Origin: Desulforhopalus singaporensis
Lineage (GTDB): Bacteria > Desulfobacterota > Desulfobulbia > Desulfobulbales > Desulfocapsaceae
DNA length: 64,000 nt
Reading direction: 5' to 3'
Assembly (NCBI RefSeq): GCF_900104445.1
Contig: NZ_FNJI01000028.1
Coordinates: 1-64,000 of the forward strand
The notes under the pieces were generated by a model, which ran no database searches, had not been told where the DNA came from, and worked only from the letters and a program-made list of their open reading frames with translations. Both the position numbers and the translations under genes were made by a program. Within the stretch, counting starts at the first letter, position 1. The number at the start of each line of letters is the position of its first letter. Positions 35,211 to 43,729 of the stretch are shown piece after piece.

Positions 35211-36185
35211 ATGATTCTTGGAGTAATCGAATATGAACAAAGCACGATGACCGAACTGTCACTGCAGATGGTTACCTTCGGCCGTGATCTTGCCGAAAAA
35301 AGCGGCGACGAGTTTGTCGGTCTGATTATCGGCGCAAGCGATAATGCACCACTGATAGGAGAACTTGGCAGATACGGTGTGGCAAAGGTAATAACCGCCG
35401 CCCACGAAAACCTGAAGGACTACGCCCCGGTGGCCTGGGCCAACACCATCTCGCAGGTTATCGACCAGACCCAGGCAAAAATGGTCATGGCGCCCGGATC
35501 GGACCAGGGCAACGAGGTAATGGCACATCTTGCGGCCAGGTCGGATCTGCCGATGGCAACCAACTGCGCCGCGGTATCTGCTGATGATCTTTCCCGGATA
35601 ACCCGCCTGCGATGGGGCAGCAGCCTAATGGAGGAGGCGATACTCACAGGAGACTGCAAACTCATCACGATAGCGCCTTTTGTCGTTGAAGCTGCGGAAG
35701 GTGCATCTCATGCCGAACCTGCCGAAGAGAGTTTTGAACCGACACTCTCCGACCAGGATATCCAGGTCAGGCTCATTCGCAAAGAACCGGACGAGACGGA
35801 AGGGATAACCCTGAAAAACGCGTCGGTAGTCGTCGGCGGCGGCCGCGGAGTTGGAAGTCCCGAGGCATACTCCGTGCTGGAAGAGCTTGCCAAACTGCTT
35901 GGTGGCGCTGTCGGCTGCTCGCGGGTAGCCACCAACAACGGTTGGCGACCCCACTCCGACCAGGTAGGACTGACCGGAACCAGGATTTCTCCCGAGCTTT
36001 ATATCGCCTGCGGCATCAGCGGGGCAATCCAGCATCTGGTCGGCTGCAAGGGCGCCGGAAAAATCATGGTGATCAACAAGGATCCGGAGGCCGCATTCTT
36101 CGGCAAAGCCGACTACGGCGTTATCGGTGACCTTCACGAGGTACTCCCGGCGATCATTGAAGAACTCAAGGCCCAGGGAGTGTAA
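35211..36185 (+). CDS. etfA: electron transfer flavoprotein alpha subunit
   Basis: A 324-residue ETF alpha subunit. The C-terminal FAD domain shows V-V-G-G-G-R-G-V-G-S, then V-G-L-T-G-T-R-I-S-P-E-L-Y-I-A-C-G-I-S-G-A-I-Q-H and I-N-K-D-P-E-A-A-F-F, all diagnostic. The ATG overlaps the etfB ribosome-binding region, giving tight coupling. A terminator follows at 36198, so the downstream membrane oxidoreductase may have its own promoter. Confidence 0.95.
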   Translation: MILGVIEYEQSTMTELSLQMVTFGRDLAEKSGDEFVGLIIGASDNAPLIGELGRYGVAKVITAAHENLKDYAPVAWANTISQVIDQTQAKMVMAPGSDQGNEVMAHLAARSDLPMATNCAAVSADDLSRITRLRWGSSLMEEAILTGDCKLITIAPFVVEAAEGASHAEPAEESFEPTLSDQDIQVRLIRKEPDETEGITLKNASVVVGGGRGVGSPEAYSVLEELAKLLGGAVGCSRVATNNGWRPHSDQVGLTGTRISPELYIACGISGAIQHLVGCKGAGKIMVINKDPEAAFFGKADYGVIGDLHEVLPAIIEELKAQGV

Positions 36186-36197
36186 CCCAGCCGCCAG

Positions 36198-36230
36198 AAG
36201 GGCCTTCAGGAATTCCCTGGGGCCCTTTTT
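36198..36230 (+). terminator. rho-independent terminator after etfA
   Basis: AAGGGCC pairs with GGCCCTT, with an inner CAGG/CCTG stem, and is followed by five T residues (36226-36230). Confidence 0.75.
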
Positions 36231-36444
36231 CACTGACGGCAGACGAATAGGAGACACCAAGGCTGGTGGCAACAAAAGGACCGAAGGGGTAAACGGAGAA
36301 GCGGGGTTCGAGCCAGGTTTAATCACTGAAAGTGAGACCTCAGGATTTTAAAAGACTCTGTAAGGTTAAACAAATTGATCGACGGCGTATGGGGCCGTGA
36401 TATCGGAACAGGGCAATATCAACCAGGTAAAAGAGGCATACTCC

Positions 36445-38508
36445 ATGGCTACACGTGAGATTTTATGGAACATTTCAGGGATTGGCGAAGCAGTGTTGTA
36501 TACCCTGGCAGCAATCACTCTGGGGGTGGTCTGCTGGGGGATTTACAAACAGATCCGCAGAGTGCTCAAGGGACAACCCGTCACCTTCCCCGCACCGCTA
36601 AGAGCCGGTCGCCTGGGGAAAGCGATAGTCACGGTTCTGTCCAACCGCACAGTGCTCAATCGCCACAAACTCGGCGGATCCATGCACCTGCTCATAATGT
36701 GGGGCTTTATCGTACTGATTATCGGCACGACCATCGTGGCCATAGAGTACGACCTGTTCCACAAAATCATTGGGATGGAGCATTTCATGCTGCAGGGCTG
36801 GTTCTACCTGGCCTTTGAGCTTGTTACCGATATCTTCGGCATCCTCCTCGTTGCCGGGCTGCTGGTCGCCCTTGCCAGGCGATACCTGCTCAGCAGGCCG
36901 CAGCTCAAACACCAGAGGGTCGACTGGGTTCTGCCGGTGCTGCTGCTGGTCATCGCCGTCACCGGTTTTATGGTCGAGGGGTTGCGGCTTGCGGCAAACG
37001 CGTCCGAACTCGGCTATGCTCCTGGCTGGTCCCCCGGCGGGGCATTGCTGGCCGGATTAGTGGGCGGCCTTGACCCGGCTGGCCTGAAGAGCGCCCACGT
37101 CGCGATATGGTGGCTCCACGTACTGCTCGCCTTTGGCGCCATAGCCCTGCTTCCCTTCGTTCCCAAGGCCATGCACCTGGTTGCCGCCGGGGTCAATATC
37201 TACTTCGAAGACCTGCGCCCCAAGGGCCGCCTGGCCAAACTCGACGTGGAAGGAGCTTTTGAGCGTGATGAAAATCTGGGGTACGAAACCCTGGCGGATC
37301 TGACGCAAAAAGACCTGCTCGATGTTGTGTCCTGTACCGAATGCGGCAGATGCGAGATGAACTGTCCGGCGAACATCTCGGGCAAGAATCTGTCACCGCG
37401 GGAAATCGTCCTCGGCCTGCGCAGGCAACTCAACACGGAAATTCCCGTCACCGGCACCCCCGGAGAAAGCCGTAGAATTCTCGACGCGGAAATTTCTCCC
37501 GAGTCGGTACAGTTCTGCACCACCTGTATGGCATGCGTCGAAAGCTGCCCGGCACTCATCGATCCCTTGAGCAAAATACTTGAGCTGCGTAGAAACGAAA
37601 CCATGATCCACGACCGTTTCCCGGATACCTACGGCGACGTACTCATGGGAATGGAAAAACGCGGAAACCCGTGGAACGAGCATCCAACCTCCAGAATGGA
37701 CTGGGCCAAAGGTTTTGAGGTGCCGATCATGGCCGAAGTGGCGGAAGCCGGCAAAGGGGTTGATTACCTGTTCTGGGTAGGCTGTTCAGCGGCATACGAT
37801 CCAAGAAACACCAAGATTGCCCAAAGCATGGTCAAGATTTTACAAACGGCCGGGATCAACTTCGCCGTACTCGGCGAGGAGGAACGCTGTACCGGCGATG
37901 CAGCCCGAAGAATGGGCCAGGAGTATCTGTTCAGCGTACAGGCGGAAATGAACGTGGAGATGCTGGCCGAATACAAATTCGACCACATTCTTACCATCTG
38001 CCCCCATTGCTACAACTCATTCAGCAAGGACTACCCGGATTTCGGCGGAGAATATTCCGTTGTCCATCATACCGAGCTGATCAGTGATCTCATAAAAGAG
38101 CAGCGGCTGTCACTCACCAAAGCCATCGATGCCATGGCTACCTTCCATGACTCCTGTTACCTTGGCAGACACAACCGGATTTTCGATGCGCCACGGGACA
38201 TTTTAGCCCAGATTCCTGGCCTTAAGACAGTTGAAATGGAAAGAAACAGGGAGATGGGCATGTGCTGCGGCGGCGGCGGAGGGCTCAGCTGGTTCGAGGA
38301 GGAGACCGATCAACGGGTCAACGACCGCCGCGTGGAACAGGCCGCCAATGCTGTGGAAACGGCAAGCAGCGCTGAAACCCCGAGCATGATCGTGACATCC
38401 TGCCCGTTCTGTCTCACCATGATGGAAGACGGTCTGGCGGCAAGGGAGACCACGATGATAGACAAGGACATCGCCGAACTGGTGGCGGAGGCCATCAGCA
38501 GCGACTGA
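36445..38508 (+). CDS. membrane HdrD/DgcB-like Fe-S oxidoreductase (ETF:quinone-type electron acceptor)
   Basis: A 687-residue protein. The N-terminal third has five or six transmembrane helices with histidines in the style of a NarI-like cytochrome b domain. Then come two [4Fe-4S] motifs C-T-E-C-G-R-C-E-M-N-C-P and C-T-T-C-M-A-C-V-E-S-C-P, and two CCG domains, the second with G-M-C-C-G-G-G-G-G. Such proteins in syntrophs and sulfate reducers pass electrons from ETF to menaquinone, and DgcB in Pseudomonas dimethylglycine catabolism has a similar plan. ATG at 36445 has AGAGG upstream; a GTG at 36397 is the alternative. It follows etfBA and probably drains electrons from both dehydrogenase systems in this cluster. 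Confidence 0.88.
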   Translation: MATREILWNISGIGEAVLYTLAAITLGVVCWGIYKQIRRVLKGQPVTFPAPLRAGRLGKAIVTVLSNRTVLNRHKLGGSMHLLIMWGFIVLIIGTTIVAIEYDLFHKIIGMEHFMLQGWFYLAFELVTDIFGILLVAGLLVALARRYLLSRPQLKHQRVDWVLPVLLLVIAVTGFMVEGLRLAANASELGYAPGWSPGGALLAGLVGGLDPAGLKSAHVAIWWLHVLLAFGAIALLPFVPKAMHLVAAGVNIYFEDLRPKGRLAKLDVEGAFERDENLGYETLADLTQKDLLDVVSCTECGRCEMNCPANISGKNLSPREIVLGLRRQLNTEIPVTGTPGESRRILDAEISPESVQFCTTCMACVESCPALIDPLSKILELRRNETMIHDRFPDTYGDVLMGMEKRGNPWNEHPTSRMDWAKGFEVPIMAEVAEAGKGVDYLFWVGCSAAYDPRNTKIAQSMVKILQTAGINFAVLGEEERCTGDAARRMGQEYLFSVQAEMNVEMLAEYKFDHILTICPHCYNSFSKDYPDFGGEYSVVHHTELISDLIKEQRLSLTKAIDAMATFHDSCYLGRHNRIFDAPRDILAQIPGLKTVEMERNREMGMCCGGGGGLSWFEEETDQRVNDRRVEQAANAVETASSAETPSMIVTSCPFCLTMMEDGLAARETTMIDKDIAELVAEAISSD

Positions 38509-38883
38509 GGCTAAGAGGGCCCCCGGATCCTTGCAAGAACGAAGGCGGGGAGCCTGACGGGCCAGAAGGCTACAAACCTTCTGGCCAAAGATCCAGGCAG
38601 CAAAGTGGCGCCGATGTCGATCGCAGCCCTACCCTTTTGATCCGAAAGGGGTGCGGGCCAGCCCCCTGTCCCCTGGAGACCCCCCTCCGGAACTTATCGG
38701 CCGATGGTCCAAGAGTCCGGCCATTACATCAAAACTCAACCCTGTCGAGAGAGCCCGCAAACGAAAAAAATCCTTATCCACAGCTCTTTGCCCAGACCAG
38801 ACACTGCTTTCTGCTCCCCAGGCCCCCGGTAGTCAGAAACCGGATAGTGCCGATGAGACAACCACGATGGCGAGAGGTAACAG
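38509..38883. other. intergenic region before the third activator
   Basis: About 375 bases, GC-rich, with one clear 10-bp hairpin (38560-38586) and no convincing gene, sigma-54 promoter or RNA family. Short open frames lack ribosome-binding sites. Confidence 0.4.
38560..38586 (+). repeat. 10-bp hairpin downstream of the membrane oxidoreductase
   Basis: GGCCAGAAGG (38560-38569) pairs perfectly with CCTTCTGGCC (38577-38586) around seven bases. No T tract follows; a rho-dependent or processing role is possible. Confidence 0.6.
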
Positions 38884-40407
38884 ATGATCCCACAACAAAC
38901 CGACCCTCAATTTCCAGCGCAAATACTGGATATAGGGTATGAAGATTTCCTGCCGCTGTTCAATGGTTTCAGCGAGGGTATCCTCATTGCCGACCACAGC
39001 GGCATCATCATCTACTACAACCCGGCGATGGCCCTGATCGACGAGCTCGCCCCCGCCGAGGTTGTGGGGAAAAAAGTCGTCGACATATATGACCTTGAAG
39101 CCGAAAACAGCATGATCATGCAGTGTCTTGCAAGCCAGTCGCCCATTATCGACCGATCGATGCTTTACCGCACCGTTCGGGGCAAGGTAGCCAATACCAT
39201 CCACACCGTTTTCCCCCTTTTCAGGCAGAAGAGACTGCAGGGCGCCATCTGTATGGTACGGGAATACAACATCCTGAAAGAGACGATCTCATCAGTTTCA
39301 ATACCCAGGCACAAACAGATGAGAGCCAACGAAACCCGTTTCGACTTCGCTTCGATCATCGGCGGCAACAGCGACTTTATCAAGGCGGTCACCTGCGCCA
39401 AAATGGCTGCCAACACCCCTTCCCCGGTTATGCTATATGGAGAGACCGGAACCGGAAAGGAGCTTTTCGCCCAGGCCATCCATAACAGGAGCAAGCGCAA
39501 GGACAAACACTACACCGCCATTAACTGTGCGGCCATTCCTGAAAATCTCCTGGAAGGGTTGCTTTTCGGGACCGTCCGCGGCGCTTTCACCGGGTCTTGC
39601 GAAAGGATGGGACTTTTTGAGCGGTCAAACGGCGGCACTCTTTTTCTCGATGAACTCAACTCCATGCCCATCAGTCTTCAGGCCAAGATTTTACGGGTCA
39701 TCCAGGAACAGAAGGTACGCCGGCTCGGATCCCTTGAAGAAGCCAGAATTGATGTAAAAATCATCAGCAGCATTAATCAGGACCCGCGCAAAGCAATCAC
39801 TGCCAAAAGACTGCGTCCCGATCTCTTCTACCGCCTCGGGGTGGTGCTTATTTCCATCCCGCCGCTGAGAAAACGCAAAGACGACATCAGTCTGCTGGTG
39901 CATCATTTTCTCGAGAAACACAGCATAGCACTCAACCGCAAGGTGACTGATGTTTCCACCAACCTGTCCAGCCTGCTGTCCGGCTATGACTGGCCAGGTA
40001 ATGTTCGCGAACTCGAACACGTCATTGAGGGAGCGATAAATCTTGTCGGTTCCAGTCCAACCCTGACGCAGCGGCACCTGCAATCCCATGTCACCGCTTT
40101 CTTGCAGCAGGACGGAACTTCATCTGGATCTTCACCGGAACTGAAGGCGGCGGCCAGCAGCTATCCTTTAAAAAATCTGGAAAAACATTTTTCCAGGCTG
40201 CGGTCCCATGATAAGGTTCTAGGAAGAAACAACCGCAAAGGATTGCCGGACCTCCAGGCCGATCATGAAAAAATCGTCCTGACCGAAGCCCTTGCAGCGT
40301 ACCAGGGACATGTCACCAAGGCGGCAAAAGCCATCGGGATTTCCCGACAGCTCTTTAACTACAAGATGAAAAAGCACAACATCTGCAGGAATGACTTTGT
40401 GCTGTAA
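38884..40407 (+). CDS. PAS/AAA+/HTH sigma-54-dependent activator (third paralogue)
   Basis: A 507-residue activator that starts M-I-P-Q-Q, with GAGG seven bases upstream. PAS-like domain (about 15-120; F-S-E-G-I-L-I-A-D), AAA+ domain with Y-G-E-T-G-T-G-K-E, intact G-A-F-T-G in V-R-G-A-F-T-G-S (the final alanine of GAFTGA is serine), Walker B G-G-T-L-F-L-D-E-L, and C-terminal Fis-type HTH. It lies directly upstream of the ABC transporter operon, which has a strong sigma-54 promoter and a large palindrome in between, so it is the likely activator of that operon. Confidence 0.9.
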   Translation: MIPQQTDPQFPAQILDIGYEDFLPLFNGFSEGILIADHSGIIIYYNPAMALIDELAPAEVVGKKVVDIYDLEAENSMIMQCLASQSPIIDRSMLYRTVRGKVANTIHTVFPLFRQKRLQGAICMVREYNILKETISSVSIPRHKQMRANETRFDFASIIGGNSDFIKAVTCAKMAANTPSPVMLYGETGTGKELFAQAIHNRSKRKDKHYTAINCAAIPENLLEGLLFGTVRGAFTGSCERMGLFERSNGGTLFLDELNSMPISLQAKILRVIQEQKVRRLGSLEEARIDVKIISSINQDPRKAITAKRLRPDLFYRLGVVLISIPPLRKRKDDISLLVHHFLEKHSIALNRKVTDVSTNLSSLLSGYDWPGNVRELEHVIEGAINLVGSSPTLTQRHLQSHVTAFLQQDGTSSGSSPELKAAASSYPLKNLEKHFSRLRSHDKVLGRNNRKGLPDLQADHEKIVLTEALAAYQGHVTKAAKAIGISRQLFNYKMKKHNICRNDFVL

Positions 40408-40446
40408 AAATAACTTGCTACCCCTGGCGCAGCAGACGAAATCACC

Positions 40447-40502
40447 CGACAATTAATTTTCGAAAAAGAAAACCCGCTTTCTTTTTCGAAAATTAATTGT
40501 CG
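40447..40502. repeat. perfect 25-bp inverted repeat upstream of the ABC operon
   Basis: Arms 40447-40471 and 40478-40502 are exact reverse complements around ACCCGC. It is AT-rich with a TTTTCGAAAA core in each arm. It sits 40 bases after the activator stop and 130-185 bases upstream of the -24 element, so it could be a terminator, a binding site for the activator, or both. Confidence 0.95.
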
Positions 40503-40631
40503 CCGGCGGACGCTGATCTGAACAGCAGAATCTACCTGAAAAATTCATTGCAGGATAACAAGTCAGGATACTGCCTGCAATAACGGTCAATTATACCAGG
40601 CACTTCACGGAGACAAGGCTAGCGGCACTCC

Positions 40632-40647
40632 AGGCACACATTTTGCA
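40632..40647 (+). promoter_or_regulatory. sigma-54 (-24/-12) promoter for the ABC transporter operon
   Basis: AGGCACACATTTTGCA has GG-N10-GC spacing, CAC after GG and TTGCA at -12, close to the consensus. Predicted leader is about 85 bases. Confidence 0.85.
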
Positions 40648-40741
40648 ATAAAAGATTACAGCAACAGGGAAAAAGAGGCTTTCCCTGGTTATTGAACCTG
40701 CATCAGAACGTCACAAACACCAACCCCCAACGGAGGAGACT

Positions 40742-41998
40742 ATGATCAGAAACAAGTTTTTCCTAAGTGTTGCATCAACCTGTATTGCCCTGGCGATGCT
40801 TGCCGGCCCCGCAGCTGCTGAAAAAACATTGAAGGTTGGCATCATCGGTCCCTTTACCGGTCCTTCGGCAAAAAGCGGCGCCGAGTTCAAAGGGGCGGTG
40901 ACCATGGCTTTTGAGCAGGCTGGCAACAAGGTGGGAGACTACACACTCGAGCCGGTATGGGTGGACAGCCAGAGCGACCCGGCGAAAGTGGTAAGCGCCT
41001 ATGCCGAAGCGTGTGAGAGAATCGGCATCCAGGCCGGAGTCCTCAACTGGCACAGCTCCACCGCCGTTGCCGCCATGGATGTTGCAGCCCAGTACCAGGT
41101 ACCGCACATGTTCGGGTTCGGTGCCACCGAGGTGGTAAACCAGAAATGGCAGGCGGACCCGGAAAAATACAGTTTCTGGGGCGGCAAAGGCTGGCCGATT
41201 CCGGGCAAACTGATGGCCGGTTACGCCGAAACCATCGACAACGCAATTGCCAGCGGCAAGTTCAAGCCCGCCAAGAAAGTGATCGCCATCGCCTGTGAAG
41301 ACACGGACTGGGGACACAGTGCTGGCGATTCCGTTGCCGCCGAATTTGAAAAAAGAGGATGGGAGATAGCCGGCAAGGATTATTTCCCCATCACCCAGAC
41401 AGATTTTTACCCGATGCTCGGCAAATACAAGAAAAAAGACGTCGCCGTCATCTTCAGCACCAGCACCGCCGCACCGGTCACCACCGCTTTTATCAAGCAG
41501 ATCCGTGAAGTTGGCATGAAGTCTTTGATCATCATCGACGGCCTTGGCTGGTCGGGAGAATGGTATAAAATGGCCGGCGCAGCGTCAGACGGCGTTCTCG
41601 ACATGATTCCTCAGCTGACCACCCAGGCGGCGAAAGATTGGGCGGTGGAGTTTGAAAAGCGTTTCGACATGAAGCCGAGCCCCTCGGCAGGTGGGCTTTC
41701 CTACGACGGCTCAAGGTTTTTTGTCAAGATCCTCAAGCGTACCCTGGAAAAATACGGCGAGCTTGACAAAACGACCATCCACAAGGTGATGGTTGAGGAA
41801 GTGAACACCGGCAAGCTGACCTACAGCAAAGCTGACGGCGCCATCATCATGAACGAATACCGCTACAACGGTGACACCATGCCGGACCCGGTCGTTGCAC
41901 GAGACGGCTACTTTTTCCCGGTTATTCAGTACAAAACCGGCAAAGGCTCCATCGTATATCCTGAAGACTGGGCCGAGGCCGAGTTTATGGCCCCGTAA
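40742..41998 (+). CDS. branched-chain-type ABC transporter periplasmic binding protein
   Basis: A 418-residue LivJ/amide-binding family protein (Peripla_BP_6). The signal peptide covers about residues 1-26, ending A-G-P-A-A-A-E, with a mature start at K-T-L-K-V-G-I-I-G-P-F-T-G-P. The ligand-binding core includes G-V-L-N-W-H-S-S-T-A-V-A-A-M and D-T-D-W-G-H-S-A-G. GGAGGAG precedes the ATG. First gene of a five-gene operon encoding a complete HAAT transporter. Family members bind amino acids, urea, amides or betaine-like compounds; the context of methylamine catabolism makes a betaine or methylated amino acid likely, but this is inference. Confidence 0.92.
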   Translation: MIRNKFFLSVASTCIALAMLAGPAAAEKTLKVGIIGPFTGPSAKSGAEFKGAVTMAFEQAGNKVGDYTLEPVWVDSQSDPAKVVSAYAEACERIGIQAGVLNWHSSTAVAAMDVAAQYQVPHMFGFGATEVVNQKWQADPEKYSFWGGKGWPIPGKLMAGYAETIDNAIASGKFKPAKKVIAIACEDTDWGHSAGDSVAAEFEKRGWEIAGKDYFPITQTDFYPMLGKYKKKDVAVIFSTSTAAPVTTAFIKQIREVGMKSLIIIDGLGWSGEWYKMAGAASDGVLDMIPQLTTQAAKDWAVEFEKRFDMKPSPSAGGLSYDGSRFFVKILKRTLEKYGELDKTTIHKVMVEEVNTGKLTYSKADGAIIMNEYRYNGDTMPDPVVARDGYFFPVIQYKTGKGSIVYPEDWAEAEFMAP

Positions 41999-42094
41999 CT
42001 TAGCGAAACAATAACGGCGTCAATTTCTACCGGGGCACGAACAACATGCCCCGGTTACAACAGAACTCCGCAAACAGGGAACAGGTAATACTCA

Positions 42095-42838
42095 ATGATT
42101 GTACTGGAAACCAAGGAGTTAACGAAAAGGTTCGGCGGCCTGACCGCAGTCAATGCCGTTTCGATGCATATCAACGAAGGGGACATCGTCGGCCTGATCG
42201 GCCCCAACGGAGCCGGAAAAACCACGCTGGTCAATGCCATTGCCGGGCTGAACCCGCCCACCTCGGGAGAGGTTATCACCTTCGGGCAAAAGACCACCGG
42301 ACTCACCCCGGAAAAGATGTGCCGCAAGGGACTGTCGCGCACCTTTCAAATTCCTATACCATTTCCGAAGATGACCGTGCTGCAGAACGTGATGACCGCA
42401 GCCATTTTCGGCAACAGGCCGGGCGTCATCAAGGACCATGCGGCCCACAGCCGCAAGATGCTCGAATTTGTCGACTTCCCTATCCACGAAGACACGGTCA
42501 GCGAACAGCTCAACACCGTGCAGCTGAAGCGGCTGGATCTGGCCAGGGCGCTTGCCAGCAATCCCAAGCTGCTATTTCTCGATGAGCTGGCGTCGGGACT
42601 GAGCGAAGGCGAACTCAAAGACATGATGGAGCTGATTCTCAAAATCAGGGATCACGGGGTTACCATCCTGATGATCGAGCACATCATGCAGCTTATCATG
42701 AACCTTTGCAACAGGCTCGTATGCATCCAGTTCGGCACCAAGATCGCTGAGGGAACCACTGAAGAGGTGGCCAACGACCCCAAGGTGACCAAAGCGTATC
42801 TGGGCGGATCGGGCAACACAGAGGCAGCCGCCGCCTGA
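42095..42838 (+). CDS. ABC transporter ATP-binding protein (LivG-like) with altered signature motif
   Basis: A 247-residue ATPase. Walker A G-P-N-G-A-G-K-T-T is at 36-44, Walker B L-L-F-L-D-E at 159-164, and H-loop histidine follows in L-M-I-E-H-I. The C-loop, LSGGQ in most ABC proteins and LAYGDQ-like in LivG, reads L-N-T-V-Q (139-143), so the key glycine is absent; the residue after the Walker B glutamate is leucine, not proline. The partner ATPase LivF keeps a normal signature, so one of the two composite ATP sites is probably degenerate. Between the binding protein and LivF. Confidence 0.9.
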   Translation: MIVLETKELTKRFGGLTAVNAVSMHINEGDIVGLIGPNGAGKTTLVNAIAGLNPPTSGEVITFGQKTTGLTPEKMCRKGLSRTFQIPIPFPKMTVLQNVMTAAIFGNRPGVIKDHAAHSRKMLEFVDFPIHEDTVSEQLNTVQLKRLDLARALASNPKLLFLDELASGLSEGELKDMMELILKIRDHGVTILMIEHIMQLIMNLCNRLVCIQFGTKIAEGTTEEVANDPKVTKAYLGGSGNTEAAAA

Positions 42839-43005
42839 CCACAGGTGCGCTTTTTACCCGGACCGTTGTCAGGCCCCCGGAAATCGAAACTGATCGTGAG
42901 CCAGCCCTGCCCGGATAAGCCGGGGAAAAATTCACGACCGGCGGGATGACACTACTCCAATCGGCTGCAACAACGGTGAGCACTTATCAAAGGGAGACAG
43001 ACGCA

Positions 43006-43713
43006 ATGCTACTGGAAGTAAAAAAACTCAATGCCGGCTACGGTTACCTGCAGATTCTGCGTGACGTGTCCCTGAACGTGGACACCGGGGAATACGTATG
43101 CCTGGTTGGTCCCAACGGTGCCGGCAAAAGCACTACGCTGAAGACCATTGCCGGCCTGCTATCACCCACCAGCGGGGAAATCCTGTTCGACGGTGAACCC
43201 ATAGGCGGCCTGCCGGGCAACAAAGTAACCCGTAAGGGTATTTCTCTGGTATCGGAAGACATGAACCTCTTTGTCAACATGTCGGTGGAAGAAAATCTGG
43301 CAATGGGCGCCTATATCATCAGAGACAAAAAAGCCAAGAAGAAACAGCTCGAGTTTGTCTACGACCTGTTCCCACGTCTTGCCGAAAGAAGCGGTCAACT
43401 GGCCGGCACCATGAGCGGCGGCGAACGTAAAATGCTTGCAATCGGTCGTGGGCTCATGGCTAATCCGCAACTGCTGCTCGTTGACGAACCCTCTTTCGGG
43501 CTGGCACCACAGCTTACCGAAAATGTGTTCCAGTCCCTGGACGTCCTGGTGAAAAAGGGGCTCACCATTATGCTTGTCGAGCAAAATGTGACCAAGACCC
43601 TGGAAGTCACCGACCGTGGGTATGTCCTGGAAAACGGCAGTATAGAGTTATCGGGCAAAAGTAGCGACCTGGCTGATAACCCTCATGTTCGCAAGGTCTT
43701 TTTGGGCGTATAA
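43006..43713 (+). CDS. ABC transporter ATP-binding protein (LivF-like)
   Basis: A 235-residue ATPase with Walker A G-P-N-G-A-G-K-S-T, a normal signature M-S-G-G-E-R-K-M, and Walker B L-L-L-V-D-E-P-S-F-G-L-A-P. ATG at 43006 has GGGAGAC upstream; an earlier in-frame start at 42946 lacks support. It pairs with the LivG-like subunit to drive the two LivH/LivM permeases that follow. Confidence 0.94.
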   Translation: MLLEVKKLNAGYGYLQILRDVSLNVDTGEYVCLVGPNGAGKSTTLKTIAGLLSPTSGEILFDGEPIGGLPGNKVTRKGISLVSEDMNLFVNMSVEENLAMGAYIIRDKKAKKKQLEFVYDLFPRLAERSGQLAGTMSGGERKMLAIGRGLMANPQLLLVDEPSFGLAPQLTENVFQSLDVLVKKGLTIMLVEQNVTKTLEVTDRGYVLENGSIELSGKSSDLADNPHVRKVFLGV

Positions 43714-43729
43714 CTGGAGAGGAAATTTT

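Noticed and set aside
36300-36325. GGTTCGAGCC resembling a tRNA T-arm
   Set aside because: No acceptor stem, anticodon arm or D-arm can be folded around it; the surrounding bases do not give a 75-base cloverleaf.
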